64,000 bases of DNA from NCBI GenBank assembly GCA_037962975.1, contig CM075675.1:101981718-102045717 (forward strand). The letters run 5' to 3'. Position 1 is the stretch's first letter. Every line of letters starts with the position of its first letter. The notes under the pieces are model-generated. The model did no database searches. It had not been told where the DNA came from and saw only the letters and a program-made list of their open reading frames with translations. Positions 36,530 through 50,286 of this stretch are shown here, piece after piece. Origin of the DNA: Clitoria ternatea. Lineage: Eukaryota; Streptophyta; Magnoliopsida; Fabales; Fabaceae. The position numbers were made by a program, and so were the translations under genes.

Positions 36530-39500
36530 TTTTTCACCTTTTCGACCAGCAATAAACAATAGGAACCTAAGGGTCACATTAATCAGAACGCCAAAAAACT
36601 CCTTTTTAGTAATCGATTACCCAGACATGATAATTAATTACCTGCAAGCATGTTGCGTGGGAAGCTACCTGGGCCCTTTGGTAATTGATTATCAGACACC
36701 CTGTTCCACATAATTATGTAGAATTTGGTCTCTGGACCAACTTTCGTCCTACCTAACTTGCCTATTTCAACTCTGATTATTACAAAACTTTATAGCCACT
36801 ATATTTCCCTCATTCCATACCTCCTGGCACAGTTTGTACTCAAAAATTCCTTCATATAAGCAAGATATGCGCCAAAATGCATTTAACCCAACTTCATGCA
36901 ACTTCACCAACTAAACCACCTTAAATGCAATGCACTCTGGGAATTCTGGGTCCTGTTTGAGCTTATTTTCACATGTTCAATTGACTCAAAAAGCCTATTT
37001 CCTTACATCACATGCATTATCCTACTTCACTAGCAACACTAACAATCCAACGCAATCCCACCATCAATTATAGCATCATCATTAATCTAATTATACGATG
37101 GCCCAGTGTCATTCACAAACACACACAACAGAACCTGGCTATATCACCCATCAGATAATTACTCATTGCAATCATGATCAAACATCACAATAGAGATGCT
37201 AACATAATTACAATCAATAATTGGCATTATTATTACTATACAATCTTTTTCTCTTTTCCTTGGCATTCCCCGATTTGCTTGGTGCTTCCCTCCGTAGTAT
37301 CCGTGATGTCCTAAGGGTGAGTGCAAGAAATCATTAATTAATATAGAAAAGTAAAAGTATGAAAATGCATACCATTAACCTTCCATTAACTTACTTTAAA
37401 TTCTCTTTACGCTTCCCATCACCAGAATTAAGTCCCACATATACCCTTTCATTTAATTCATTAGTAGCATAAAATTCTCACTTAATATATCAAGAGCTAC
37501 TCAAGCTACGGTATCATTTCATATATGATCGTGATTGTCAATTAACTCTAAACCATAAGATACAAATTTCCTTATTCACTTTCGTCACTCAGAATAAATA
37601 TACAAATATTACATACTCATCTATTATCATTTATCACACCAAATTATATTCAGTTTAATTTTTATTAATCAATTCTTAATCCCTCATCCCTTGATCACCA
37701 ATATTAGTGCATTCAATCATAACACATTACTTAATCATCACGTCAATCACACATATCTATGCAGAACGTGATCCCAATCATCAACACCACTCAATCACAA
37801 TTGGATTACCATAAGCCACTCAAGTTGTAAACATCAATACACATAGAGCATACATCCATTAATTCTAATCACTCAAAATAAACACATGCTTATTTCATAA
37901 TTCACATATCATTATTCATCAGGCACATATAACACAACTGACACTCACTCAAACTATAATTATGACTCGCTAGTATCTGGATACTAAAAGAATCAGCCTC
38001 CAGCTAGGAGTCCTACTTGACATCCCTGAACCCTACTTGGTTCACCAAACCCTACTTGGCTCTCCATCTCAACCATTGGGCCCTGCTTGACCTCTGGGTA
38101 GCTCAGCTGGATCCTACTTGACCACAGGAGCCAAAAATGAGGGGTGAAATATATTGTCCAGTTGTCCCAACCACACAAATCACATATATTCATTTTAAAT
38201 TCTTTTTCTCTTTAGCAATTAGCACAAAGGCTTCATATTTAAACAAAAGGGGCGGTCACTCAGACCCAACCCATATTTATCAATAACAGGGCGGCTACTC
38301 ATATCGTCAAACAACCACTCAGACATCAATTTTAAACAAAGGGCGATCACACAGACCAGGCCCGCACCATACAACCACACAGACAAAACAAAATTTAATC
38401 ATACTTATACATATCTCAATATCACTTCAAGCTACTTAGGCAAACATGTAAATAACTAGCCACTCGGGCAAATAAAGAAATAATTAGTCACACAGACATC
38501 CACTAACCATATGGCAGTCACTCGGACACAACCACATCTTAACATCTCCATCATATTATCATATAACCACTTAGATATAATTTCAATCACAAGCATGAAT
38601 ACAATCACAATTATAATTCTCATGTATATCAATTTCGCCACATATCAATAATTTTATATTAGCATAGCCACTCAGGCATATACTCTCTCTCAATTCCTTT
38701 ATTTGTCACTCACTGCTTATTCCATCAATACAAGTCATTCAGACATTAATTCATTCTCAATATACATATAATTATAATTAAATTTTCCCATACACATTCC
38801 AACTTCATCATATATCATTTACTCAGTTCGTTATAGGCCACTCAGGCATAATTATGATATTAATTATATAATCATCACTCAAATTCAGTCGTATATATGT
38901 GTATGTGTATCAATATATTGGTTGTTATTATCTCGTGAATTTCATATTATACATCTCATTGCCTCACTATTTGGAAGCTCATTCCACTACATATTTATAC
39001 TCACAATACTCATTATCCACTAAGTTTCATTTAAGCATCAATCATCCATTTTAATCATTTCATTACTACGCATCATATATAGATAACCAACATTAATTTC
39101 TCTTTCTCACAATTTCATACCAGGGATTTTATAACATATATGTATATAATTAACTTAGGAATTCAAGCTACTTCGAATTTCATAATTTCATCCAGAACTC
39201 ACATACATAAGAAATTAAATATTTACAATTAACTCTAATGCCTTTTTCCAAACTCTGATTCGAGTCGATAATTACTTCTAAATTTATTAAGACCCCGAAC
39301 ACCCCCTTACCTTAGCTTCACATTATCGAGAAGTTTCCCGTGGGATTAATGCACCGAAGTCTAAAATCGAACAATCCACAAAGTGATAGCAACATGTAGC
39401 TTCCAAAACCACAATTTAATCTATCCAAACAACTTTAAATTAATCCCAAGTGTGTTAGAAACTTACCCCGATGTAATCCGGCTTCCAATTCGAAATCCCC

Positions 39501-40327
39501 CTCTTCACCTAACGTTGTTCCGAGGTCCGTCTCAAACCTAACGACGCCGAAATGGAATTCTGTCAATTAATATTTAATATCTATTACATTTACAACCATT
39601 TACAAGCTTTGAAGTGTTGTAAGAATGAAAACTAAAAACCCCTTCCATGGACAAACCTATTCAGTTAAAGAGAAAGAAGGGAGACATGAAATTGGGACTA
39701 CTCAATACCACTAGGTTCATTCCCATGTTGTAAAATGTCATGAAATTACAAAAGTGGAAACCCCCTACAACAATCCCATGTTCGGCCATAGAGAGAAAAG
39801 AAGAGAAAATAGGAAATTAAAAGCACCCACTCACGCATCTTGGTTCCCTGGTCTCAAAAATGTGGTCGATTTCAGGTTTTGGCAAGGAATTGGTCATCAA
39901 TTGGACCTCACAAGCTTGTGGTCATGGAAGCACCCTCACTTTAGGTTTTCTCTCTTTCTCACAAGCAAGGAGATGAAGGAGAAAGAGTTGAAAAAATTGA
40001 ATTTTAACCCAAGGGCAATCTTGTAACTTTACCTCCACTTTCTTTTTCTATTTCCAATTTATTTCATTTTCTACTTGCATTTCTCTTTTAACTTCTTAAT
40101 TCTATTTATCTTTTTTTTTAATTTCATCTTAAAATAAAAACTCATCATTCATAATTTAATTTCTAAACCAACTTCCTAATTAATCACTTTTTAATTAATT
40201 TAACAAAATTGACTTTGTTTTAATGAAATCCCCTAATTATTTAATTTAATTCACACCATTTGGAAATAATTTAATTGGTAATTTCTCCATCGTGAAATTA
40301 CTTAAATTTACTAATCGGGATGCTACA
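36530..40327 (-). mobile_element. LTR-like copy E (inverted; left end uncertain)
   Basis: On the minus strand it begins TGTAGCATCCCG at 40327. It shares with copy F, in opposite orientation, a block of CCTACTTGACC/TGGTTCACC-type repeats (about 37990-38120 here, about 43960-44070 in F) and a terminal region with TAATCGATTA motifs followed by the shared 'attgtttattgc'. The interior has many short phrases like 'cactcagacat'. No ORF is credible. I could not place the left end or find a target-site duplication; ATAAA follows the right end. Confidence 0.65.
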
Positions 40328-40383
40328 ATAAACAAGCATAATTCTCCTTTGTAATAGTATTTTTTTGGAACAAAACCTTATGA

Positions 40384-40392
40384 TATTATTTA
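40384..40392. repeat. Left 9-bp target-site duplication of the MULE
   Basis: TATTATTTA, repeated exactly at 42144-42152. A 9-bp duplication is the signature of Mutator-like elements. Confidence 0.9.
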
Positions 40393-42143
40393 GGCTTAAG
40401 GGTAAATTTAGCTTCTAACAAATTCTAGATTTTGGTACGACTCCCTGGAATAATTTTTTCCATTTTAAGACCCCTGTAATAATTTTTTTGTTAGTATTAA
40501 ACGTGTGCTGTTAACAGATTCTATTAAGTGCTGAGGTGTAACCCCTGATTTTGCCATTGGGTGCACACATGACATGTGACTCAGATTTTTTAATGTTGAG
40601 TAAGATTGAATGAGTAATTAATTAAGATTATTTAAGATTAAGTGAGGTTAATTAAAATATTAAAGAATTAAGGGTTATTTTAAAAAAATAAAAAGCGTTT
40701 TTGCTTCTTTTTCCTTCATCACCATCTTCCGCTTCCCTTCCCTTTCCCACACTGGTTCAGAGACATGCTATTATACATCTGTCTTTGACTTTTTAAAATA
40801 AAAGGTTAACTTTACTCAGTTTAAACAAACATGTTATTGTCTTGTTTTTCTACACTGAAAGTTCAGGTAATTGAGATTGGTTAGAGTTATTTGTTATAGG
40901 AAGAAGGAAATAAATTGGCTTTAACCTCTTTGTATGCATTAGAGTCTACAATTGCCCAGCACAAAACAAAGTTAGGAGAAGTAGAAAATGAAAAGCCTTC
41001 TTGGACAAAGCGATTATTACTTAATGATAAGTTGTTGTGCTCTAAAATCAAGTTGGATACATCTCCTTGATTTATTATTCTGTTGAGGGGGGGATATTCC
41101 TTTGTCCTTTTTAATTCCAACAAACCATATTCTACATGCTTCTGCCGATGATGCAGTCATTGTCCTCTCCTTCTCGAGCTCTGCACAAGCCGCATTGGCT
41201 TTCCGCCTCTCAATCTTGGCCATTTTTCTCAGTGTCGCTACATCGAACACCTCGTCCTCATTCAAAACCTTTTTCTCATTCATGCCCTTACCCTCTGACC
41301 CATCTTTGGAATTCGCATTCACCATCCCCCTGATAACCTTAGACCGTTTCCTGATGGATAAATTGGATTTGGGGCCACGCCCTTTTTGAAAAGGTCGAGC
41401 CTTTGGCTTAGAGACTGCCCAAACAAGGTTTTCCAAACAAAAATGAATGGTAGGGACGCCTCCGAAATCACAGAGGAAGTGAAGGGCACTTTTGGAATAC
41501 CAACCAAAGTGAAGGACCTTGAAGCAAAAGGTAAGCATCATGAAGATGACGAGGTAGTTAAGGAAGGTAGAGAGGGAGTGGAGGAGAACGAAGCTACAAC
41601 CGAACTTGGTGAGAAAATGGAAGGTGGAAGGGAAATCCATGAACCTCATATGCAAGAGAGAGGAGTGAGGGTCTACATCTGAGGCAAAAAGAAGGGGGAA
41701 TGGGAGAGGCGGAACCAAGTACGAGAAGAAAGGGAAGAAAGAAAAGATGTGACGGTGTTAATTTGCTACCAAATAACGATAAGGCGGTGAATGTGGGAAG
41801 CAGAAAATGGTGATGGAGGCAGAGGAAGCAAAAAAGCTTTTTATTTTTTTATAAAAAATAACTCTTAATTCTTTAATATTTTAATTAACCTCACTTAATC
41901 TTAAATAATTTTAATTAATTACCTATTCAATCTTACTCAGCATTAAAAAATCTGAGTCATATGCCACATGTGCACCCAGTGGCAGAATCAGGGGTTATAC
42001 CTCAGCACTTAACAGAATTTGTTAACGACAGACATCTAATACTAACAAAAAAATTATTGCAAGGGTTTTAAACTGGAAAAAATTATTTCAGGAGGTCGTA
42101 CCAAAATCTAGAATTTGTTAGGGGTTAACTTTATCCTTAAGCC
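40393..42143. mobile_element. Non-autonomous Mutator-like element carrying a gene fragment (Pack-MULE-like)
   Basis: A 1751-bp element bounded by GGCTTAAGG...CCTTAAGCC and a perfect 9-bp duplication, TATTATTTA. Terminal inverted repeats of about 310 bp (about 40393-40710 and 41830-42143) match with scattered differences. They include 'aggtgtaacccctgatt' against its complement 'aatcaggggttatacct', and 'taagattaagtgaggtta' against 'taacctcacttaatctta'. The interior (about 40740-41820) is GC-richer than the arms and holds minus-strand coding sequence resembling the start of a FLOURY1-like/GTD-binding gene. No transposase is present, so it must have been moved by an autonomous relative. Class and boundaries are seen directly; the capture is inferred from protein resemblance. 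Confidence 0.88.
41017..41718 (-). pseudogene. Captured FLOURY1-like / GTD-binding (DUF593) gene fragment in the MULE
   Basis: The 233-residue minus-strand frame has a hydrophobic, probably membrane-spanning segment at about 42-68 (FLNYLVIFMMLTFCFKVLHF), a basic linker (about 105-132), and at about 162-181 LRKMAKIERRKANAACAELE followed by KERTMTASSAEA. From memory this order (N-terminal membrane segment, then a helical GTD-binding/zein-binding domain, PF04576) matches plant FLOURY1-like and myosin-binding proteins. The domain breaks off after SSAEA, where the family continues with a conserved helical stretch, so only the N-terminal part was captured or the frame is lost. Everything lies inside the element's terminal inverted repeats. 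Whether it is transcribed is unknown; it is unlikely to give a normal protein. Confidence 0.62.
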
Positions 42144-42489
42144 TATTATTTAATTACTTTAGATTTATCAAAATTTTCACATTTATTTTATTTTATTAGT
42201 TTCTTAAATTTCATCTTATTTTTGATCTATTGATATTTTATCTTCTATAATAACTTTATTTGTTGATTGATAAATTTTATATTTTGTCTCAATCTTTTTA
42301 ATAAAAATATATAGTCACCATAACCATAAATCTTGACTTCACCTATGTTAAGTAATATTTATAAGTTGTTGTAAGCTTGTTATGTTCAATTTCTACTTAA
42401 ACCAACAAAAATTTATAACATAAATTCCTAATGTAAAAAGAATAATTGAATAAATACATAATTAAACTGCATACTAAACACAACTTATG

Positions 42490-45400
42490 TAACATCTCGG
42501 CTATTAAAATTAATTAACTATTTTGTGTAGAATTAATAAATAAATAAATTGGGTGTTATTGAGAATTAAATTAGATTAATTGGGAAAATTTAATTGGAAT
42601 TAAAATTAGAAAAATAATGATTAAGTATGATTAATTAGGAAATTGGATTTAAAATAAATTATGATGGTAGAATATTAATTATCATAGGGTAAAAGTGAAA
42701 TATATTTATCTAAAAGAAGATGTAGAAGAAAAGAAAGAGAAATGAATTTAGAAAAAGAAAAGGAAAGGAGAAAGAAAAAGAAAATGGTGAAATGATGATT
42801 TTGCCCCTATGCATAAAAATTTACTTTCTCTTCCTTTCTTTCACCACCATTCACGTGAGACTTCTTCCTCTTCTTGCTCGTTTATGGCCATGCACACATA
42901 GGTGGAGAGTGGCCCTCGATTTCTCGCTGGAAGTTTAAATTGACCGTATTTTTGGAGTCATAACAACGAGGTCAATCCATGGGTGCTTTTAATTTTATGA
43001 TTCCCCTCCTTCTTCTCAAAACCAAAAATGGCAATTCATGGGGGGAGGTTTCGTTTTTCACTTTTATGGCACCTGGAAGCTTGGAAATGGAACTAAATGT
43101 AGTGGGTGTTGATGAATGACAATGGGGTTTTGTTTTGGTACCGCTAGGTGACAAACCAAGAGTTGAAAGGTCGTTAGGAGAAGCAAGTCTTGAAGCGGGG
43201 ATCGAAATTGACAAAGGTATGCTTCGGGAACCCTTAAAATATAATTTAAGTGGTTTTGGTGGATCGAATTATGGTTTAAAGGATTGGAATGTTAAACCCC
43301 TTTGTAAACCCTTGATTTTAGATTCTTTAAGTGCTTGGTGTTGTGAAGAAAAGCCCAGAAGCGTGGAAGCGAGATAAGGGGGTATACACGATGTATGAAT
43401 TAATGAAAATACTATTGACGGTAATTCCAATGTGCGGGAGAAGGGTAAGATAGACTAAGAATATTAAATTTCATATAAATATGTAAATACAGATATATAC
43501 AATGTTAGACTTATGTAATTAGATGATATTGATGAGTAATGAATTGATTGATAATATGGGTATAATTGATACCATGGTAATGTGAACCTTGAGACATGTA
43601 GTTGGTGATTTGAAATTTTAAAGACATGGTTAATAAGAGAGTTGATTATGTGATGGTTAGCTATATAAATGTGTTGTATGATGATAATTATAATGTTGAT
43701 GTGAAATGATGAACTAAAATAATGAATTATTGATGATTGAGGAATTCGAGAAATGTTGTGAAATGAGATTAAAGAGAAGAATAATATGCCTGAGTGGCTT
43801 GAGTTTGATCCCAAGTTGATGGTCGTAGTGTTGGGATAAATTATTGAGAATTAATTAAGTTGATACTGAGATTTGTTGATATATGTAAATGTTATGTGGT
43901 GTGGACGACTGATAGGTATATTTACCCTTCATTTTTTGCTCTCGTGGTCGAGTGTGGCTTAGTTGAGCTACATAATGGTCAGGTAGGACCTAGTGGTGAA
44001 GTAGGGAGTCAGGTTGGGCTCGGTGGACCAGGTAGGTTTCACAGGTAGTCGGGTAGGACCCCAACTAAAGGTCGATCCAATTTAGTATCCAGATATTAGA
44101 GAGTCCTATATTATCTTAATTAAGAGTCAGTTGTGAAATTGTATGAATTTATTATGATATTTGATAATTTGAATGTGATACTGAGGACTTGGCTAATAAT
44201 TACGTAATTGATGAATTGATGATATGGAATTGGAATTTAGTAAGAAAAATGTAGTTGAGTATATGCTGGAATAGGCAAATTGGCTATGTTATGCTTTTTC
44301 GTATAGATTTGAGTTATTTGTATTGATTCGTATTGTCAGTCCCTTACCTTTACTGTTGTTTTAGTGATTGAAGACAGGGACATTGCTGACGCCACGAAGA
44401 CCGGTGTTGGATGAACGCATGGAGCAATGCCAAGAAGACTTGAACATTGATATATATATGCGTAAATATGTATATATGTTATATTTTGAGTATTTAGTGC
44501 TATGATGATGGTTGATGTGAATATATGTGTAATTGGTTTTATGAGGTATGTCGCCTTATGGTTGATAAATATGATTACTTTGATATTTGTGCAAGCGTAA
44601 TGGATGCCTGAGGCATTGCTTAACAACCCGATTTGTAGTGTTGAGAACTAGGTCGATGGTTATGTTAGTGTATATACATTTGGTGGTATAATATGGATGA
44701 TAATGAATATGGTGACTGATGACTAGGTACTATGATTTGACCATTTGATTGATGATATATGATGATGAGCGGATGCTAGTAATAGTGTAGTATACCTGCA
44801 TGTATGTGTATGTGGTGAATGAATGAAAAATGACACTGAGCCGATTACATGTGAAGGTCCATGATAATGCTAGATTTACGAATAATAACTTGAATGTTTG
44901 ATGACATGGGGTGGGTTGCTTACCATTATGCATTCCTTATAAGGAGGATGAGTTTAGTTGAGAATTGATAAAAGTATAAGCGTTGGAAATTGTTTTGATC
45001 ATTGTTGTCATGTAAGGCTACAAGCAATTGATAGTGGAGACTCTGGTTTATCGGGAAAATGGCTAATTAAGCCAAAGGGATGGGTGAATTTGAGTTCCCA
45101 TAGGATTTGGAGTCTCTGGAAAGCATCCTTGAAACCCTAACATATTTAGAATGTGTGTGGGCAAAGAGATTGCCAATTTATTTGCATTTGAAATGATTTA
45201 GGCGATAAAGTTATTTGAAATATAGCCAAACTACATTTTAGTGCATATCTTCGTAATTCGGAGGAGTTTTTGAGCACGGACTACACTTACAGGTCCGAAA
45301 TGAGTCGTAGGTAGTGTCCATAAAGTTTTATAGCAATCAAAGTTAAAAGGAACAAGTTAGGGAGTGCGAAAATTAGCTTTGAAGTCAAATTTTGCTAGGC

Positions 45401-45606
45401 TGCTCACGGATAATTGATTACCGTAACCGATTACCAAAGCTTGTGTAATCGATTACCAAAGCCAATTAGGGGGTTTTAAGGGTTTCTGAGTGATGTAGCC
45501 CTTATATTCATATTGTTTATTGCCAAGGAAATTTTCAATGTAAAAAATTTATTCAAATTTTATAGGACCCTGAGATAAATACTAAAAATTAAGAAGGGAA
45601 CGTCAA
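42490..45606 (+). mobile_element. LTR-like copy F (right end uncertain)
   Basis: It begins TGTAACATCTCGG at 42490 and is the opposite-orientation relative of copy E. It contains the same GGTAGGACC/AGTAGGG-type repeat block (about 43960-44070). Near its end are several palindromic TAATCGATTACC or ATTGATTACC motifs (about 45411-45470), then 'tattgtttattgcc'. The left flank ACTTA (42485-42489) recurs at 45607-45611 after ...AACGTCAA, giving a candidate 5-bp duplication and about 3117 bp, but the end is not the canonical CA. No internal retrotransposon region is seen. ORFs at 43135-43377, 43464-43814 and 44336-44626 lie in it and are not supported. Confidence 0.62.
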
Positions 45607-46926
45607 ACTTAATCAAACCCAATGTCACATTGGATATATCTCTATAAGGAGACTTGTTTCCACATCATGTGACATTTGAGACATCACTAACTCTGAGCTA
45701 GCTAACAGAATAGGTACACCACCATGCATTAATTAAGGTACGGTGTTAGAGTCCTAGTATTAGTTGCATTTATGGCTCTTTAACCCCTTAACCGAAATTT
45801 ACACATGCTACTTCATCGGGCAAGCACGCTTCATTTTTTCGTGTCCATGTATAACGCCACTTGTTTACTGAAAACCAATGAATTAAAGTATTTATGAATC
45901 ATGTTCTTTACTATTGTGAGATATTCTAATCTTGCAACTGAGCAAGTTGAAAAAATTTTAAACGGGGAAAAAATGACAGATATGAAGCATATATATATGG
46001 TGATATTAGCAGTCCTTAATCACCTAGCTTAATTGCTTAAATTGTACTGTAAGCTGGCATGATATAGGGTCGTAACAATTGTATGGAATCAATAAAACAA
46101 ATGAAAGAAAAATAAGGTAGAGAGAACTATGCCTAGACACTAGCAGTAGTAGCTAGTGATAAGATGAGGTTCCTCGGTGAGTAAAAATAGAACCCAATAT
46201 AGTGTGCGAAAATTAGCTACACTACTGCTATGCCTTTTAGCCAATCATCGAAGTTATAGTTGATTTTACGGCACAGAACCAACTATCAAGTGTTTCATCC
46301 TAACACACGTGTAAAGCATCATATAAAATGTTAAAATCTTATCCAATTTGGTTGAAAAAAATTCAGAATCCATTTAGAGATGAGAATCAACTTTCTCGCT
46401 TGCTTGCTTGTTTCTTAAGAAAATACTCCAAATCGAAGTGCCTGCATCCCATCTTCATATGTACATATGACATAAACAACTAACCTTTGCTATGCATTCA
46501 CTAATATAGATCATTACACATTGATCACAAAATTAAATTGCACCCTTGAGATTATCTATTCAAATTAGGGTTATTAATTATTAACTTCAGTGGTGTCAAG
46601 AATTTTGGTAAATTTGTTTCAACGATATAACTGGGTTTGTGGAGGTGGTTTGAACAAGTTGTAGTAGTAGTTGTGTACTGTAATAAGCAAAAGTCTTGGG
46701 AAGTATATATGTATGTGGTCTTTCAAGGCCAGCCACCTTAACTCATGTACTCTGGTCCTGATTTCTCACAAGCATGTCATACCAAAAAAAAACCTCGAAT
46801 GACTCATCAAGATAAATGCCATTTACAAATTAATGTAAGTATAAAAATTATTAGACACTTCATTTTTTTTATGTTAGCTCTTCTTCGGTTACAATCAAGA
46901 TTATGCGCAAGGTATATTAATTATTA
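45607..46926. other. Intergenic, nothing recognised
   Basis: AT-rich unique-looking DNA downstream of the host gene. No ORF over 70 codons with a recognisable domain, no RNA gene and no clear repeat was seen. Confidence 0.5.
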
Positions 46927-47179
46927 CTTTATCCGTTTCTATTTATAAAATATTTTTAGTGTCCTATTTATAAAATAAAAGTCATCTATTTAAAAATATT
47001 TGATGTCTTTTTTATTTTAAAAAATGTTACATTTAATATTAAAGTATAATTTAAATTTAAAATAAGAATAATATTAAAATATTATAATATCTTTTTATAA
47101 AAATTAACATATTAATATATTTTAATATTTTCTTAATATGTATATTTTTATATGAATTATCTTATAAATAAAAAAGGAG
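46927..47179. mobile_element. Stowaway-like MITE (Tc1/mariner type)
   Basis: A 253-bp AT-rich element flanked by TA (46925-46926 and 47180-47181). The left end CTTTATCCGTTTCTATTTAT resembles the inverted right end CTCCTTTTTTTATTTATAAG, recalling the CTCCCTCCGTTTC ends of Stowaway MITEs. The inner part is inverted-repeat-like with many TTATAAA and TTTAATATT phrases. No coding capacity. It lies about 960 bp downstream of the host-gene stop codon. Confidence 0.65.
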
Positions 47180-47181
47180 TA

Positions 47182-48137
47182 TTATAAAATAACAATAAGA
47201 CGAGAAAACATACTTATTTGACTATAGAATAAGAGTTGTTAGTCCGTTCAAGGCAAAGTAGTAAGCAGCAAATGTCAAACAATTTTGGGGACTGGATGGA
47301 CAGTTTTATTTAATTTATCAAAATCTGATCAGTTTATGATACTCTTTCTCAAATTTGTTACTACGGTTTGGGCAGTGTAAATGGAATTTCATTCAGAAAA
47401 GTATTTGGCAAAAGATTGTCTATTCTGTAATCATGAATACATGATAAAAAAAAATTATTTTGTTTATTAATACATATATTTATTATACTAAAATACAGTA
47501 ACCTTTATTTTTTAAAAAATTTAAAACATTTAGTAAATAGCATTAAATATATACATACAAAAAAAAAACATTGATAAAATCATAATTGAGTCCCAAATTG
47601 TGATTTCAGTGAAGGTGAAAGGAATAGTTATTTTACCATAGATCAAGTCATGATTTGCAAAGTATAATGCAATTACAGTAATAATCATTCTTGTAAAACA
47701 CTAATCCAATGCCATGTCAGCTACCAATGTGATACTGTTGAGTAAATCAGTATTGAAAATCTTAATGTTATAACTACATGGCTAAACAAATCAATAAGAA
47801 AAAATTGTAACAAAAAACATCAACAGCATTAATTGATCAGTGTGACTTTTCATAATTATTACTCAATCGTACAATGATGACCCAATATCTAAAATTTGAA
47901 AAAAATTTATCACAAGTAAGACAGCATGGAAACTTTATGTCTAATTGAACTAAAAGAAAGAAACAAATGATCATTAATCAAGTCTCATTAAGTGGAAGAC
48001 AGAAGAACACAAGATACATAGTGAAAAGTAAACAACAAGAGAAAAAAACAGGAAAACAAATACCTTTTCCTAGATACAAATTCTCATCTTTCATTTTTCC
48101 CCCTTGTACTAAAAACCCACCTTTTCTTCCCCCCAAT
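47182..48137. other. 3' flank and probable 3' UTR of the host gene
   Basis: No separate gene is seen. The part next to 48138 is the inferred 3' untranslated region of the minus-strand gene; its poly(A) site was not identified. The rest is AT-rich. Confidence 0.45.
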
Positions 48138-49765
48138 TCACTCCAAAAAGGTCTCCATGACATCCGGGTACATACCACCTTCGGAATTTCTATACTCCAC
48201 ACCTTGTTGTTGATGGTGATCCATTGAAGTTGATGAGGATGATGAGGCCACTCTTGCTGGTAGAGTGAAGCTCCTCTTAAACTTGTCCATTTTACTTGCA
48301 TTTTCCTGGTGGCTATCCAAGCTCAAGAACTCATTTGGGTTGGCTCCACTAGCATTTTGCATGTTGGAGGTATCTGAATTGGGATTTTGACCAAGAGGGT
48401 GCTGCTGATTCTGATCACTTGATTTGCTTCCTAAGCTCTCTGGATTGAACAAAAGCTTAGCATCATCAGTTCTTCCGGTGAGTGCATTGAAGAAAGACAA
48501 TCCATTGGGCCATTTTATGTCATTTTCATGCTCCCCCATCATGTCTTCAATTCTTGCAGTCTCGGATGATGTATGTGGCATGAGAAACATGTGGGTCTCA
48601 TCTTTGGCTTGTGGAAAGCCAAGCCTAGCTGCATGTTGTTGAAAATTTGGTGAGGATAGCATTGAAGTGGCTGAAGTGAGTGGCCTCTGACCCCAGTTGA
48701 AGAGTGGAGGAGGTGGCCTAATTGGGATGGAAGATGGTTTTGAAGGAACAGAAGTAGAAGAGGAAGTGTTCCTTGTTGAAGAGAAGAGTTGAGAGAGATA
48801 GAAACCAGATTGGTAACCCAATGATTCAAAAGTGTGCCTCATTCTTAGCACAAAATGGAGGTCCTCGGGAATCTGATAATACAAGCAAAAACATCAAACA
48901 TTTGATGTGTTTTTTAGAGAGAGGCTCTTCCATCCAATGAATAGATACTAGCTAGTAGCTAGCCAAGCAAATATAAAAAAATGTATGAAAGTGAAAGTAA
49001 ATTTTTAAATTACAGATAAGTAAACTTAAAACGAGTAAAAGTAATTGTTTTGAGAGAAAAAAAAAGAAAAGAGAAACAAATTTACTCACAATTTTGCAAG
49101 AACCAAGTTGGAGTAGCCCATGTCCAGCTTGAATTACAGCTATGGTCTGGTATTGAAACAAAATGTAAATAAAGATGATATGAAGAATCTAAAAGGAAAT
49201 CTTTGAGACCAATAATAGCAAAATCCAAACAAAACCAACAAGGATTCTGTTCTCACCTGAATGCCTGACTCAAACTGGTCTGTCCATTCAGAAGGGAGCT
49301 GCAATTAATGAAATCAAAAGAAGAGGCTGAGTCAATCAATCATCAAATAAATATCTCCACATAACCAATAAAAAAATAATAAATTCAATGCTTGTTGAAC
49401 TTGAAATGTAACACAGTGTGTCAATCTACATCTAGGTATACATTTATATGAACAAAAAGGAAGAAGGGTAAAAGATCAAAGAGAAGGGTTGTTGGATGTA
49501 GGGGAGGGAGTGAGTTTGAGAAGCATACAGCATCAAAAGAGCTCTGCCAGTAGTTGGAGATATTCGGCTCACATTCTGTGGGCTCTTTAAAGACCCACTT
49601 GTGGCACTTATCAGATGCAACTTTCCCCATCAACCTGTTCCAAAAATCCAACTCCACCCAATCAGAGCAATAATTTTGAGTGCTTGTATGTACAACCAAA
49701 CCAAGCCCCGTCCACAATCCACATGGTATTGGATATTGAGAAAACAAGATTCAGAGAGAGAAAGT

Positions 49766-49797
<32 letters not shown>

Positions 49798-50232
49798 AAA
49801 AGCACAACATAACAAACAAAACACCTACCCAGTACCCACCCTTCTCCATAATTATACAACTGAATGGACATTTTGCTGAAGGCCTTTCTGACAGGATCCT
49901 CTCCATCAATGTCTTCAAGACACCCTCCTCCTGAACTCCTCCCCCGGCAAAACCCATCTTCCCACATCAACATCCTTCAATCCCAAAAAACACATGTCAC
50001 GGCCAAACAACACCCAAATGACCAAAACCTTAACTTGCCACTAAAAACATTAACTTTCCATCCGTTAACTTAAAAAAAAAAAAAAACCACCTTTTCAAAT
50101 AACAAAAACACAAGCACACAAAAGTAGAACAACATGTGAATATGTTACATAAACTTACAAGCTGCCATTATCATCTCCAACCTTGCAGCCATTACCACCT
50201 CTGACCCTTCTGCAAGAAATGGAAGAATGTTA

Positions 50233-50286
<54 letters not shown>

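Noticed and set aside
41386..41682. Plus-strand ORF of 98 codons, charged and Glu-rich
   Set aside because: It lies antisense to the captured GTD-binding-like frame, which has recognisable motifs.
43464..43814. Minus-strand ORF of 116 codons rich in Ile/Ser/His
   Set aside because: AT-rich composition effect inside LTR-like copy F; no domain.
36530..45606. E and F as terminal inverted repeats of one giant DNA transposon
   Set aside because: Both have TGTARCATC LTR-type starts facing inward to the MULE and differ greatly in length and sequence; independent LTR insertions are simpler.
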